DNA of 19,156 nt from CAVPGH01 sp046726955. Its GTDB lineage: Bacteria; Acidobacteriota; Vicinamibacteria; Fen-336. The stretch spans positions 1 through 19,156 of the forward strand of contig JBKPBQ010000186.1 of NCBI GenBank assembly GCA_046726955.1, read 5' to 3'. Shown in pieces: positions 6,447 to 13,344 of this stretch. Position 1 is the first letter of the stretch; every line of letters starts with the position of its first letter. The notes beneath the pieces were generated by a model. That model did no database searches. It was not told the DNA's origin and was given only the letters and a program-made list of their open reading frames with translations. The position numbers were made by a program, and so were the translations under genes.

Positions 6447-7201
6447 GACGCGGCCTCCACGAAGTTGTAGGGCGGCCAAGGACCGGGGTGCGTGACCGCG
6501 TAGCCGCGAGATTCGAGCCCGCGGGCCTCGCGGCGCAGGGCCGCCGCGAAGGACTGCCGGCTGGCCCGGGACACGAGGAAGGCGGCGTCCAGCCAGACAC
6601 GGGAGCGGGCGCCCTCGGGGACCGGGCGCTTCCGGCTCTCGTCGGCGTGCTCGGCGAGCCGCCGGAAGAGCGCGTCCGCCTCGGTGGATCCGCGCGCCGA
6701 CCGCTGGCCGTCGCGGTCGCGCTCCGCCTTCTTCGCGAGGAGGAACTCCGTCCCGCTCCGCGCGGCGGGCTTCCTGGCCGGCGCCGGGCGCGCCTTGCCC
6801 GTTCCGCTCAGCCGCACGCCCCATTCCTCGCGTCCCTCGACGCGGTCGAGCAGCCGCGCGAGGCGGCCGCGCCGGGCGCGCACGTGGCGCACCGCGCGCT
6901 CGTCGCTCGCGAAGAGCGTGAAGAGCTTCATGGGGAGGAGCGCTCCTCCCTTCGCGAAGTGCTCGACCACCTTCTCGTGGGCGAGCGCGCACGCCGACAC
7001 CCAGGACATGTCCTGGAGCCCTCGCGCGATCGCCTCCTCGCCGTAGCGCTCGAGCGGAGCGTCGGCGGCCACGAGCCACAGCCCGCGCTCGACCGGGACG
7101 AGCCTCGGACGGCCCGCTCCAGGGAGGCCGGGGGGTGCCATGCCCCGCTCCGGCGAGCGGCGGCGGACGAGCGCGAAGAGGTAGGTCGCGTTTTCTTTCA
7201 C
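6443..7201 (-). CDS. GvpL/GvpF family gas vesicle protein, second paralogue
   Basis: A 252-aa GvpF/L-family protein. The N-terminal strand ATYLFALVRR, the central LAHEKVVEHFAKGGALLPMK helix followed by LFTLFAS (the 'LPxxFGT' region), AAFLVSRASRQSFAAAL, and the terminal GPWPPYNFVEAAS are the usual landmarks in order. Between the two domains is a Lys/Arg/Ala-rich insert (about residues 135-185) that is probably flexible. GTG 7201 overlaps the ATPase stop as GTGA, and a longer open frame upstream lacks family similarity. With the third paralogue it brackets the 61-aa GvpA-like gene, an order common in gvp clusters where F/L and J/S-type genes alternate. Confidence 0.9.
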   Translation of the reverse strand: MKENATYLFALVRRRSPERGMAPPGLPGAGRPRLVPVERGLWLVAADAPLERYGEEAIARGLQDMSWVSACALAHEKVVEHFAKGGALLPMKLFTLFASDERAVRHVRARRGRLARLLDRVEGREEWGVRLSGTGKARPAPARKPAARSGTEFLLAKKAERDRDGQRSARGSTEADALFRRLAEHADESRKRPVPEGARSRVWLDAAFLVSRASRQSFAAALRREARGLESRGYAVTHPGPWPPYNFVEAAS

Positions 7202-9189
7202 GGCGGCGCCAGTCTCCAGGATCGCGTCCAACGGGCGAGGGCGGCCGGTCCTCGCGGCGGAGGCGCCACGGCGGGCGCCAGCACCATGGTACAACGCCGG
7301 CCGGGCCGGGAGCCGATGGCCCGGCGGAGCGCTCCGAGCTCGCGCTTCTCTCGCGCGGCGTCGCGCCGGCAGCGGCGGCAGCCCTCCGGCGTGAGGGCGT
7401 CCACCATCACGGCCGCGATGCTCACGCGGAGGCGCCGGAGCGCGCCGAGGAGCCGCAGCGTCTCCAGGCGCGGCAGCGCGGCCGCACGCGTCACCGCTAC
7501 GAGCCGAGTGCTGCGAGGATCGCGGAGGAGCCGGACGAGATCGCGAAGCCCGCGCGACAGCTCGAGCAGCGGAGGGGCCAGCTCCTCCAGGCTCACGACC
7601 GCCCGGTACTCGCGGAGCAGCTCGAGCAGCGCGCGCGTCCAGCGTCCCGCGAGATCGGGCAGCGCGAGCAGCCGCAGCGCGTGCCCGGTGGGCGCCGAGT
7701 CGACGATCACGAGATCGTGCGTCGCTCGCCCCGCCCCGGCCTCTCCGACGGCGCGGGCCACCGCGACGAGCGCCATGAGCTCGTCGAGCCCGGGAGGGGC
7801 GAGGTCGAGAAGGCGCTCCATCACGTCGCGATCGAAAGCCGGCTGCACGCCCACTCCGGTCGCGGGCACGACGAGCCGCTGCAGGAGCTCTTCGTGCGAC
7901 TGCCGGAGCGTCGCGAGCTCCCGTGCCGCGTCGAGCTCGCGCGCCCGCAGGTTCTCAGGGAAGCCGGCCACGCGAGATTCCTTGTCGGTCACGCGCGCGG
8001 CGAGCACGTCCCCGAGAGAATGGGCAGGATCGACGGAGAGCAGCAGGATTCGGCGCGCGGGATCTCGTCGAGCCAGGTCGAGAGCCGTCGCGGCGGCGCA
8101 CGTGGTCTTGCCGACGCCCCCCTTCCCCCCGAACAGCAGGAGACGGACGGAAGGTGGGAAGGGGAGTTGAAAAAATTCCCGCCCCCCGTCCTCGAGTGCG
8201 GCGTTGGGCGAAAGCACCCTCGAGGTCGGTCGAACCAGTCTTCGTGCGGGCTGAGGTGCCGCCGTGCTCTGTCGTTTCCAGAATCGAGCCAGCTCCCTCC
8301 GCCCTCTCGGCTCGCGATCCTGCCGCTCGACGAAGCTCAGCGAGACTCCGCGATTCCGAGCCCGGAGCCTCGAGATCACCTCCGCCTCCGAGCTCCGCCT
8401 GCCGCTGCAGAAGGCGCAAGCGGAGCTCGGAGGCGCTGTGATCTGATTCACGACGATCCTCTCGACCGCGATCCCGAACTCCTTCAGCTCGCGGAGCCCG
8501 TCCTCCGTCTCGGCGAGCGCCAGGGGCTCCGCCACCACCACCCACGTGAACGCGGCGCGGGCGCCGTCCCGGAGGAGAGCCGTCAGCGACCGCGCGCTCT
8601 CGGCGATCTCCTCGATCAGCGCATCGGAGGCGTCGCCGCGGTACCGGCCTCCGAGGTGGCGAGCGAGGAAGCGGTGCTTGGCCTGCATCGCGTCGAGGAG
8701 CGCGGCGATCCGCTGCAGCAGCTCCGGGGCAGCCAGGAGGCGGAGCGTGTGGCCGGTGGGGGCGGTGTCCACGACCACGAGGTCGTACCGGCGTTGCTCC
8801 GCGAGCCGCCGCAGCTCGAGGAGGCCGATGAGCTCGTCCACTCCCGGCAGGGAAAGGTCTAGGAGGCGCTCCGCTTCTTCCCGGGCGAGGAAGGTTCCGC
8901 GCTCGGCCACGGTGGCGAGAGTGCTACGGCGCGGGCGAAGCCACTGCCGGAGCGCACGGTCGGCGTCGAGCTCCACCGCGTGGAGAGCAGAGGCCACGCG
9001 GCGGACCTTCGCGGAGAGCGGCTTCGCGAGCGCGTCGCCCAGGGAGTGCGCCGGGTCGAGAGAGACGACGAGGGTTTTCCGTCCGCCGTCCGCCGCCGCC
9101 ACGGCGGCCGCCGCCGCGCAGGTGGTCTTTCCGACGCCTCCCTTGCCGGCGAAGAAAACGAACCGCGGCCCCGGGGCGGGCCGCCCGTC
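7198..9189 (-). CDS. Tandem ArsA/Get3-family ATPase in the gas vesicle operon (start codon not identifiable)
   Basis: About 663 residues holding two complete ArsA/Get3-like SIMIBI ATPase halves. Half 1 has FFAGKGGVGKTT (P-loop about 15-23), LDPAHSLGDAL (45-54), VVDTAPTGHTLRLL and CAFC (Cys258, Cys261). Half 2 has LLFGGKGGVGKTT (P-loop about 355-363), VDPAHSLGDVL, IVDSAPTGHALRLL and CRRC (Cys604, Cys607). In Get3 a CxxC pair binds zinc at the dimer interface and the protein escorts hydrophobic clients; ArsA is a fused double enzyme driving arsenite export. No arsB/arsR lies nearby, so a chaperone or remodelling role in vesicle assembly is the better inference. The given start is simply the first codon after the gvpG stop in this frame. 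No ATG, GTG or TTG exists in any frame between the gvpG stop and the first P-loop. GTG 9102 lies inside half 1, after the P-loop. The stop overlaps gvpF/L-2. Confidence 0.85.
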   Translation of the reverse strand, partial: DGRPAPGPRFVFFAGKGGVGKTTCAAAAAVAAADGGRKTLVVSLDPAHSLGDALAKPLSAKVRRVASALHAVELDADRALRQWLRPRRSTLATVAERGTFLAREEAERLLDLSLPGVDELIGLLELRRLAEQRRYDLVVVDTAPTGHTLRLLAAPELLQRIAALLDAMQAKHRFLARHLGGRYRGDASDALIEEIAESARSLTALLRDGARAAFTWVVVAEPLALAETEDGLRELKEFGIAVERIVVNQITAPPSSACAFCSGRRSSEAEVISRLRARNRGVSLSFVERQDREPRGRRELARFWKRQSTAAPQPARRLVRPTSRVLSPNAALEDGGREFFQLPFPPSVRLLLFGGKGGVGKTTCAAATALDLARRDPARRILLLSVDPAHSLGDVLAARVTDKESRVAGFPENLRARELDAARELATLRQSHEELLQRLVVPATGVGVQPAFDRDVMERLLDLAPPGLDELMALVAVARAVGEAGAGRATHDLVIVDSAPTGHALRLLALPDLAGRWTRALLELLREYRAVVSLEELAPPLLELSRGLRDLVRLLRDPRSTRLVAVTRAAALPRLETLRLLGALRRLRVSIAAVMVDALTPEGCRRCRRDAAREKRELGALRRAIGSRPGRRCTMVLAPAVAPPPRGPAALARWTRSWRLAPP

Positions 9190-9499
9190 AGCGGCGCTTC
9201 TTCCTCGGGGGCGGCTCGTGTTCCTCGCCCGTGAACGCGGTCTCGATCCCCGCGACCCTCAGGCCCTCCGCCGGCCGCTCTTCGCGCTCCTCGCGCACCT
9301 CGCGCAGCCGCTTCAATATGGCGGCTTCCTCGTCGGCGAACGCCTCCTCGGAGATCTCCCCGAGCTCGAGGCGCATCTGGAGGGACAGGAGCTCCTCGCG
9401 CAGCAGCCGCTCCTCGTCGCGCTCCGCGTCCACGGCTTCCACGACCTTGTCGAGCACGAAGCGCAGCCCGCCCACGAAGAGGCGGTCGAGGAGGATCAT
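9188..9499 (-). CDS. gvpG: Gas vesicle protein GvpG
   Basis: A 103-aa protein of the GvpG family. The N-terminal LLDRLFVGGLRFVLDKVVEA helix and the following charged helices (LLREELLSLQMRLELGEISE, then EEAFADEEAAILKRLREVREE) are typical: GvpG is small, helical and charged, and acts as an accessory assembly factor alongside GvpF/L. The C-terminus ends in a basic run (PPPRKKRR). ATG 9499 overlaps the gvpF/L-1 stop as ATGA. The TGA at 9188-9190 is followed directly by the tandem ATPase in the +1 frame with no start codon, so a GvpG-ATPase frameshift product is possible. Confidence 0.88.
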   Translation of the reverse strand: MILLDRLFVGGLRFVLDKVVEAVDAERDEERLLREELLSLQMRLELGEISEEAFADEEAAILKRLREVREEREERPAEGLRVAGIETAFTGEEHEPPPRKKRR

Positions 9500-10428
9500 T
9501 CCGCGTCCCGCGCCCGCTCGAGCTTGAGCCGGACGTTCACGAAGTTGTAGGGAGGCCACGGCCCCGTGTACTTGAACGTGAGCTTGTCGTGGGCCCCGAT
9601 CTCCTTGACCTTCGCGTCGAATGCCGCTTCCCGGTCGCGGGCCACGAGGAACGCGGCGTTGAGAATCATGCGGTCCCCGATGGGCTTGTTCGCGCGCGAG
9701 GCCACGGACACCGGGCGGAGCTGCTCGAAGATCTCGCTCGCGTAGCGCTCGGACCGGGTCTCGAGCGCGGCCTCCACGGCGCGCCCGTACTGCATCCGCG
9801 CGAAGTAGGTGGAGCCCCGCTGCGAGGAGATCTCGTCCTTGAGGCGCCGCACGTCCTCGTCCTCGGCCTCGATCTCCCGCACCACGGCGTCGCGGTCCCA
9901 CAGGACCTTCAGGCCGAACTCCACCTTGTCCTTCATCTTGTGGAGCACGTCGCCGAACGCGTCGTAGGCCGCGCGCAGCAGCTCCACGATGTCCTCGCGC
10001 GTCTTGAACACCGTGCCGAACGACATCGGGATGACGGTGTGCTCGCGCATGACGGCTTCGTTCACCCGCTCGTGGGCGAGGACGTTCTCGCGGGTGGCGT
10101 CGAAGACCTCGACCGGAGTGTCGGACACGATCGCCGCGAGCTCCTTGTAGTGGACGGAGTGGACCTCCGCGGGCTCCGTGCCGATCCCCAGGGGTCCGAA
10201 GCGCAGGGGGGCCGAGCTCTGCACGACGCAGTAGACGTACTTCCCGCGGGCGGGCGCGGCGGCGGCGGACGCCCGCCGGGCTCCGCCGTCGGTGGGCGCG
10301 GCGAGAGTGGGCGCGGCCATCGGGCTCGCGGCCGCGCTCGGCGTCCGCGACGTGGACGCGCGCTTCACGGGCCGGCTCCGCGAGGGAGCCGTCTTCGTCT
10401 TCGCCTTGGTCCTGGGTCTCTTAGCCAC
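9496..10428 (-). CDS. GvpL/GvpF family gas vesicle protein, first paralogue with basic N-terminal extension
   Basis: A 310-aa protein with the full GvpF/L fold from about residue 63: KYVYCVVQS, LAHERVNEAVMREHTVIPMS with FGTVF (the canonical LPMxFGT-type region), then ILNAAFLVARDREAAF and the hallmark GPWPPYNFV (about 289-297). It is the best-conserved of the three paralogues. The first 62 residues are unusual: a Lys/Arg/Ala/Ser/Pro low-complexity stretch beginning VAKRPRTKAKTKT, like histone H1-type tails. GTG 10428 is taken as start because it overlaps the receiver's TAA (GTGGCTAA), matching the coupled layout. An internal ATG at 10320 would shorten the tail but has no ribosome binding site. 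The stop overlaps gvpG. Confidence 0.9.
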   Translation of the reverse strand: MAKRPRTKAKTKTAPSRSRPVKRASTSRTPSAAASPMAAPTLAAPTDGGARRASAAAAPARGKYVYCVVQSSAPLRFGPLGIGTEPAEVHSVHYKELAAIVSDTPVEVFDATRENVLAHERVNEAVMREHTVIPMSFGTVFKTREDIVELLRAAYDAFGDVLHKMKDKVEFGLKVLWDRDAVVREIEAEDEDVRRLKDEISSQRGSTYFARMQYGRAVEAALETRSERYASEIFEQLRPVSVASRANKPIGDRMILNAAFLVARDREAAFDAKVKEIGAHDKLTFKYTGPWPPYNFVNVRLKLERARDAE

Positions 10429-10861
10429 GTCGTCTCCCGGTCTTGGGTTCCGTTCCGGCCTCGTCGAGTATCTTCCGGATCGCGGCCTCGAGGACGTTCG
10501 GCTCACAGGGCTTGGTGATGAAGGCGTCGCAGCCGGCGGCCCGCGCGCTCTCGGACTGGCCCTCGAGAGCATGGCCCGTGAGGGCGATCACCGGGATGCC
10601 CCGGGTGCGCCGGTCCTGCTTCAGCGTGCGCGTGGCCTCCCAGCCGTCGAGCCCGGGCAGCGACAGGTCCATGACGATGAGGTCGGGGCGGTTCTTGAAC
10701 GCGCGCTCGAGCGCCTGGTGGCCGTCCTCCGCCTCTTCCACGCGATAGCCCTTGAACCGAAGGTAGAGGGCGTAGGCCTCGCGGTTGTCCGCGTAGTCGT
10801 CCACGAGCATCACCAGCGGCTTGGTGGCGTCTTCTTCCGGCCGGGACCGCGGCGGGGCCAT
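10421..10861 (-). CDS. Stand-alone response regulator receiver (CheY-like)
   Basis: A 146-aa single-domain receiver. It has the acidic pair Asp21-Asp22 (LVDDYADNREAYALYL), phospho-acceptor Asp65 (IVMDLSLPGLDG), the switch Thr95 (ALTGHA) and Lys117 (ITKPCEP). About 25 extra residues follow the fold, ending in a basic tail, and there is no DNA-binding or enzymatic output domain. It begins 2 bases after the stop of the histidine kinase and its own stop overlaps gvpF/L-1 by 8 bases, so kinase, receiver and gas vesicle proteins are made from one message. The obvious partner is the upstream kinase. With no output domain, it either acts by protein contact, perhaps on the vesicle machinery, or feeds a phosphorelay ending outside the window. 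Confidence 0.93.
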   Translation of the reverse strand: MAPPRSRPEEDATKPLVMLVDDYADNREAYALYLRFKGYRVEEAEDGHQALERAFKNRPDLIVMDLSLPGLDGWEATRTLKQDRRTRGIPVIALTGHALEGQSESARAAGCDAFITKPCEPNVLEAAIRKILDEAGTEPKTGRRRG

Positions 10862-10863
10862 GG

Positions 10864-13005
10864 TCACCGCCTCTTCAGCCTCTGGGAGAGGACGAGCGTG
10901 AAGACGGAGCCCTGACCGGGCGTGCTCGTGACCACGATCTCTCCCCCGAGCATGCGGGCGAGCCGGCGCGAGATCGTGAGGCCGAGGCCGGCCCCGCCGT
11001 GGGTGCGGGCGAGCGAGCTGTCCACCTGCCTGAAGTCCTCGAAGATGCGGTCCTTGTCCTCGTCGGCGATGCCGATCCCGGTGTCTTCCACCGACATCGC
11101 GAGCCGTCCCGTCTTGGCGTTGAACGTCGCTCCCACCACGATCGTTCCGCGGGGCGTGAACTTGATCGCGTTCGTGACCAGGTTGAGCACGATCTGCTTG
11201 ACCTTGGGGCGGTCGCTGCGGACGCGGGGCAGCCGGCCCAGGCGGCTCTTCACCTCCAGCCCGGAGCGTGCGATCAGGGGCTGGACCTCGGCGAGCACCT
11301 CGCGCACGAGCTCGCCGGGATGGAAGGAGCTCACGTGCAGGGGCATGCGGCCCGCCTCGATGCGCGAGATGTCGAGGATGTCGTTGATGATGCTGATGAG
11401 GTGGCGGGTGTTGGAGGCCACGCGCTCGAGCCCGCTCTTCTGCTTCGGCTCCAGCTTCCCGAGCACGCCCTCGAGCAGCATGCTCGTGTAGGCGGTGATG
11501 GCGTTCAAGGGCGTCCGAATCTCGTGCGACATGTTGGCGAGGAACTGGCTCTTCAGGGAGGACGCCTCTTCGAGGGCGAGGCGCTGGCGGTTGAGCTGCT
11601 CGTTCTGCATCACGAGCTCCACCGTGGCCTCGCGGACGCGGTTCTCGAGCTGTCCCGTCGCCTCCTTGAGCTGCTCGTAGAGGCGGGCCTTCTCCAGGTC
11701 CTCGCGGCGGTCGTGGAGGATCGTGACGACACCCAGGATCTCGCCGTGCTCGGACTGGACCTTCCCCGCGTTCGCCTCCACGGGGAAGGGCTCGCCGGTC
11801 TCGGGCTCGACGAGCCCGATCTCGCCGCGGTGCCGGGCCGCGGCCTCGGTGATGAAGAGGTTCGAGAGGAACGAGGAGAAGTAGGCGTCGTTGGCGCGCA
11901 CGCGCGCCTGCTGCTCCGAGCTCGCCCCCTCCCCCGCCGTGAAGAGCCGCTCGGCCGGCGGGTTCATCATCACGATGGCCCCCGCGGGGTTCGTGACGAG
12001 GATGGGGTCGCCCACCGAGTCGAGGATGAGGTCCAGCCGGTCCCTCTCCGCCCTCGCCTCGGCCTCCGCCCCGCGCAGCCGGCGGAGGTTCTCCTCGATC
12101 TGCTCCGTGGCCTGCCTCAAGTCCCCGACGTTTCGCAGGATGGACACGATCCCCGTGCCCGACCGCGGGTCGTTGACCACGGTGTTGATGAGCTCGAAGA
12201 GGAGGTCCGAGCCCTCCTCGGGATCGACGAGCAGGAGCTCGCGCCGGGAGGCCGCCCCCTCCTGGAAGGCGGTGCGCGCGAGTGCCGAGGAGAAGAACAT
12301 GTTGTTGAGGGCGACCGCCCGCCGCCGGCCCTCGCTCTCGCCGTCGCGGGCGGCGAGCAGCCTCTCGGCGCGGCTGTTGGCCACGAGCAGCCGCCCCTCG
12401 GTGTCCGTGAGGATGACGGGATCGGTGACTGCGTCCAGCAGCAGCCGCTCGCGCCGGAACTCCACCTCTTTTTCTCCGAGCTCGCGCTTGTGCAGGAGCC
12501 GTACCACCCGGTGCCCGAGGAGGTCGGCGAGCCACCGAACGTCGCGCATGTTCTCCGCGGTCACGGGGGCGAAGAGGAGGAGCCCCACCGGCACGTCCTC
12601 CTGGAGGTGGACGCCGTAGAGAGGCATCGCCGAGAATCGCTGGAACCGCGAGAAGAAGCTGCCCGGCTTTCGATCCCCGTCGAAGACGCGGGGACGCCGG
12701 TTGAAGAGGACGGTCGTGAGGGGGTGCGAGCGGTCGTCGATCTCCAGCGCCAGCGCCTGCTCGCGCTCGGAGAGCCCGAAGGCAGCGGTGGTCACGAGCC
12801 GGTTGGACCGACCCTCGACGAGGAGGCAGTTGGCGGCGGCGACCCCGCTGTTCTCGCGGATCCACGCCAGCGAGCGCTCCACGAGCTCCACCACCTCCTC
12901 GCAGCCGAGGAGGAACTCCGCGAGGGTCAGCCGGGCCTCGAGCGTCGACGCAGGGATCGCATGCGGAAGCGGCGGCGTCGAGGCGAGGGTCTCCGGCCGG
13001 GCCAC
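10864..13005 (-). CDS. Soluble GAF-PAS-PAS histidine kinase inside the gas vesicle operon
   Basis: A 713-aa kinase with no membrane segment, so a cytoplasmic sensor. A GAF-like domain (about 23-165) is followed by PAS1 (about 180-295), a coil, PAS2 (about 318-440) and a long coiled coil. HisKA carries His494 in MSHEIRTPLNA. The ATPase has the N box (Asn608, Asn612), Asp641 in DTGIGIA, and GGAGLGL (670-676). Two partly similar PAS segments (PVILTDTEGRLLVANSRAER and PILVTNPAGAIVMMNPPAER) suggest internal duplication. Neither shows residues that fix a cofactor, so the cue (redox, light, ligand) is unknown. GTG 13005 lies 6 bases after the gvpA stop behind a weak AGGCGGA. Its position between gvpA and the receiver makes it part of the gas vesicle transcription unit. 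Confidence 0.92.
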   Translation of the reverse strand: MARPETLASTPPLPHAIPASTLEARLTLAEFLLGCEEVVELVERSLAWIRENSGVAAANCLLVEGRSNRLVTTAAFGLSEREQALALEIDDRSHPLTTVLFNRRPRVFDGDRKPGSFFSRFQRFSAMPLYGVHLQEDVPVGLLLFAPVTAENMRDVRWLADLLGHRVVRLLHKRELGEKEVEFRRERLLLDAVTDPVILTDTEGRLLVANSRAERLLAARDGESEGRRRAVALNNMFFSSALARTAFQEGAASRRELLLVDPEEGSDLLFELINTVVNDPRSGTGIVSILRNVGDLRQATEQIEENLRRLRGAEAEARAERDRLDLILDSVGDPILVTNPAGAIVMMNPPAERLFTAGEGASSEQQARVRANDAYFSSFLSNLFITEAAARHRGEIGLVEPETGEPFPVEANAGKVQSEHGEILGVVTILHDRREDLEKARLYEQLKEATGQLENRVREATVELVMQNEQLNRQRLALEEASSLKSQFLANMSHEIRTPLNAITAYTSMLLEGVLGKLEPKQKSGLERVASNTRHLISIINDILDISRIEAGRMPLHVSSFHPGELVREVLAEVQPLIARSGLEVKSRLGRLPRVRSDRPKVKQIVLNLVTNAIKFTPRGTIVVGATFNAKTGRLAMSVEDTGIGIADEDKDRIFEDFRQVDSSLARTHGGAGLGLTISRRLARMLGGEIVVTSTPGQGSVFTLVLSQRLKRR

Positions 13006-13011
13006 GTCCGC

Positions 13012-13341
13012 CTACCGAGTGACCGCCTTGCGCGGGCGGCGCCGCACGACCTTGGGACGCTCGGCCGCGAGCTGCGCGCGGAGCGCGGCATTCTCGGCGA
13101 GCATGGCGTCCTGGCGCGCGGCCTCCACCGCGGGCTTGGAGACGGGCGCCACCTGGCCCACCGCTTCCGAGTACTTCAGGTAGGTGTCGATGGAGGCCAC
13201 GACCACGCGCGCCTCCACGGTGATGAGGTCGATACCGACGAGCGAGACCCGCACCCAGGCGTCGATGACGATCCCCTTGTCGAGAACGCGATCGAGGACG
13301 TCGACGAGGCTGGTCCCACCTTGAGTTCGCTCAACCGGCAT
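13012..13341 (-). CDS. gvpA: Gas vesicle structural protein GvpA (C-terminally extended)
   Basis: A 109-aa GvpA, the small hydrophobic subunit that polymerises into the ribbed, gas-permeable vesicle wall. Residues 10-60 are near-canonical: SLVDVLDRVLDKGIVIDAWV, then RVSLVGIDLITVEARVVVAS and IDTYLKYSEAVG, that is helix-strand-turn-strand-helix with the IDAWVRVSLVGI wall segment intact. Typical GvpA is about 70-75 residues. Here some 35 more follow, with a heptad-like helix (AMLAENAALRAQLAAERP) and a basic tail (RRRPRKAVTR). ATG 13341 is 3 bases after the gvpJ-like stop, preceded by a purine-rich GAGAGGAG. It is the only convincing major wall protein in the window. Confidence 0.93.
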   Translation of the reverse strand: MPVERTQGGTSLVDVLDRVLDKGIVIDAWVRVSLVGIDLITVEARVVVASIDTYLKYSEAVGQVAPVSKPAVEAARQDAMLAENAALRAQLAAERPKVVRRRPRKAVTR

Positions 13342-13344
13342 CCC

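Noticed and set aside
6488..8862. Two long plus-strand frames opposite gvpF/L-2 and the ATPase
   Set aside because: Arg/Ser- and Arg/Gly-rich shadows of the minus-strand genes with no conserved motifs.
7198..9189. Reading the ATPase as an arsenite pump component (arsA)
   Set aside because: No arsB, arsR, arsD or acr3 is adjacent, and both flanks are gvp genes coupled to it.
10421..12865. 814-codon open frame continuing upstream of the receiver
   Set aside because: Only the last 146 codons show a protein family; the rest overlaps the histidine kinase in another frame and is Arg/Pro/Gly-rich noise.
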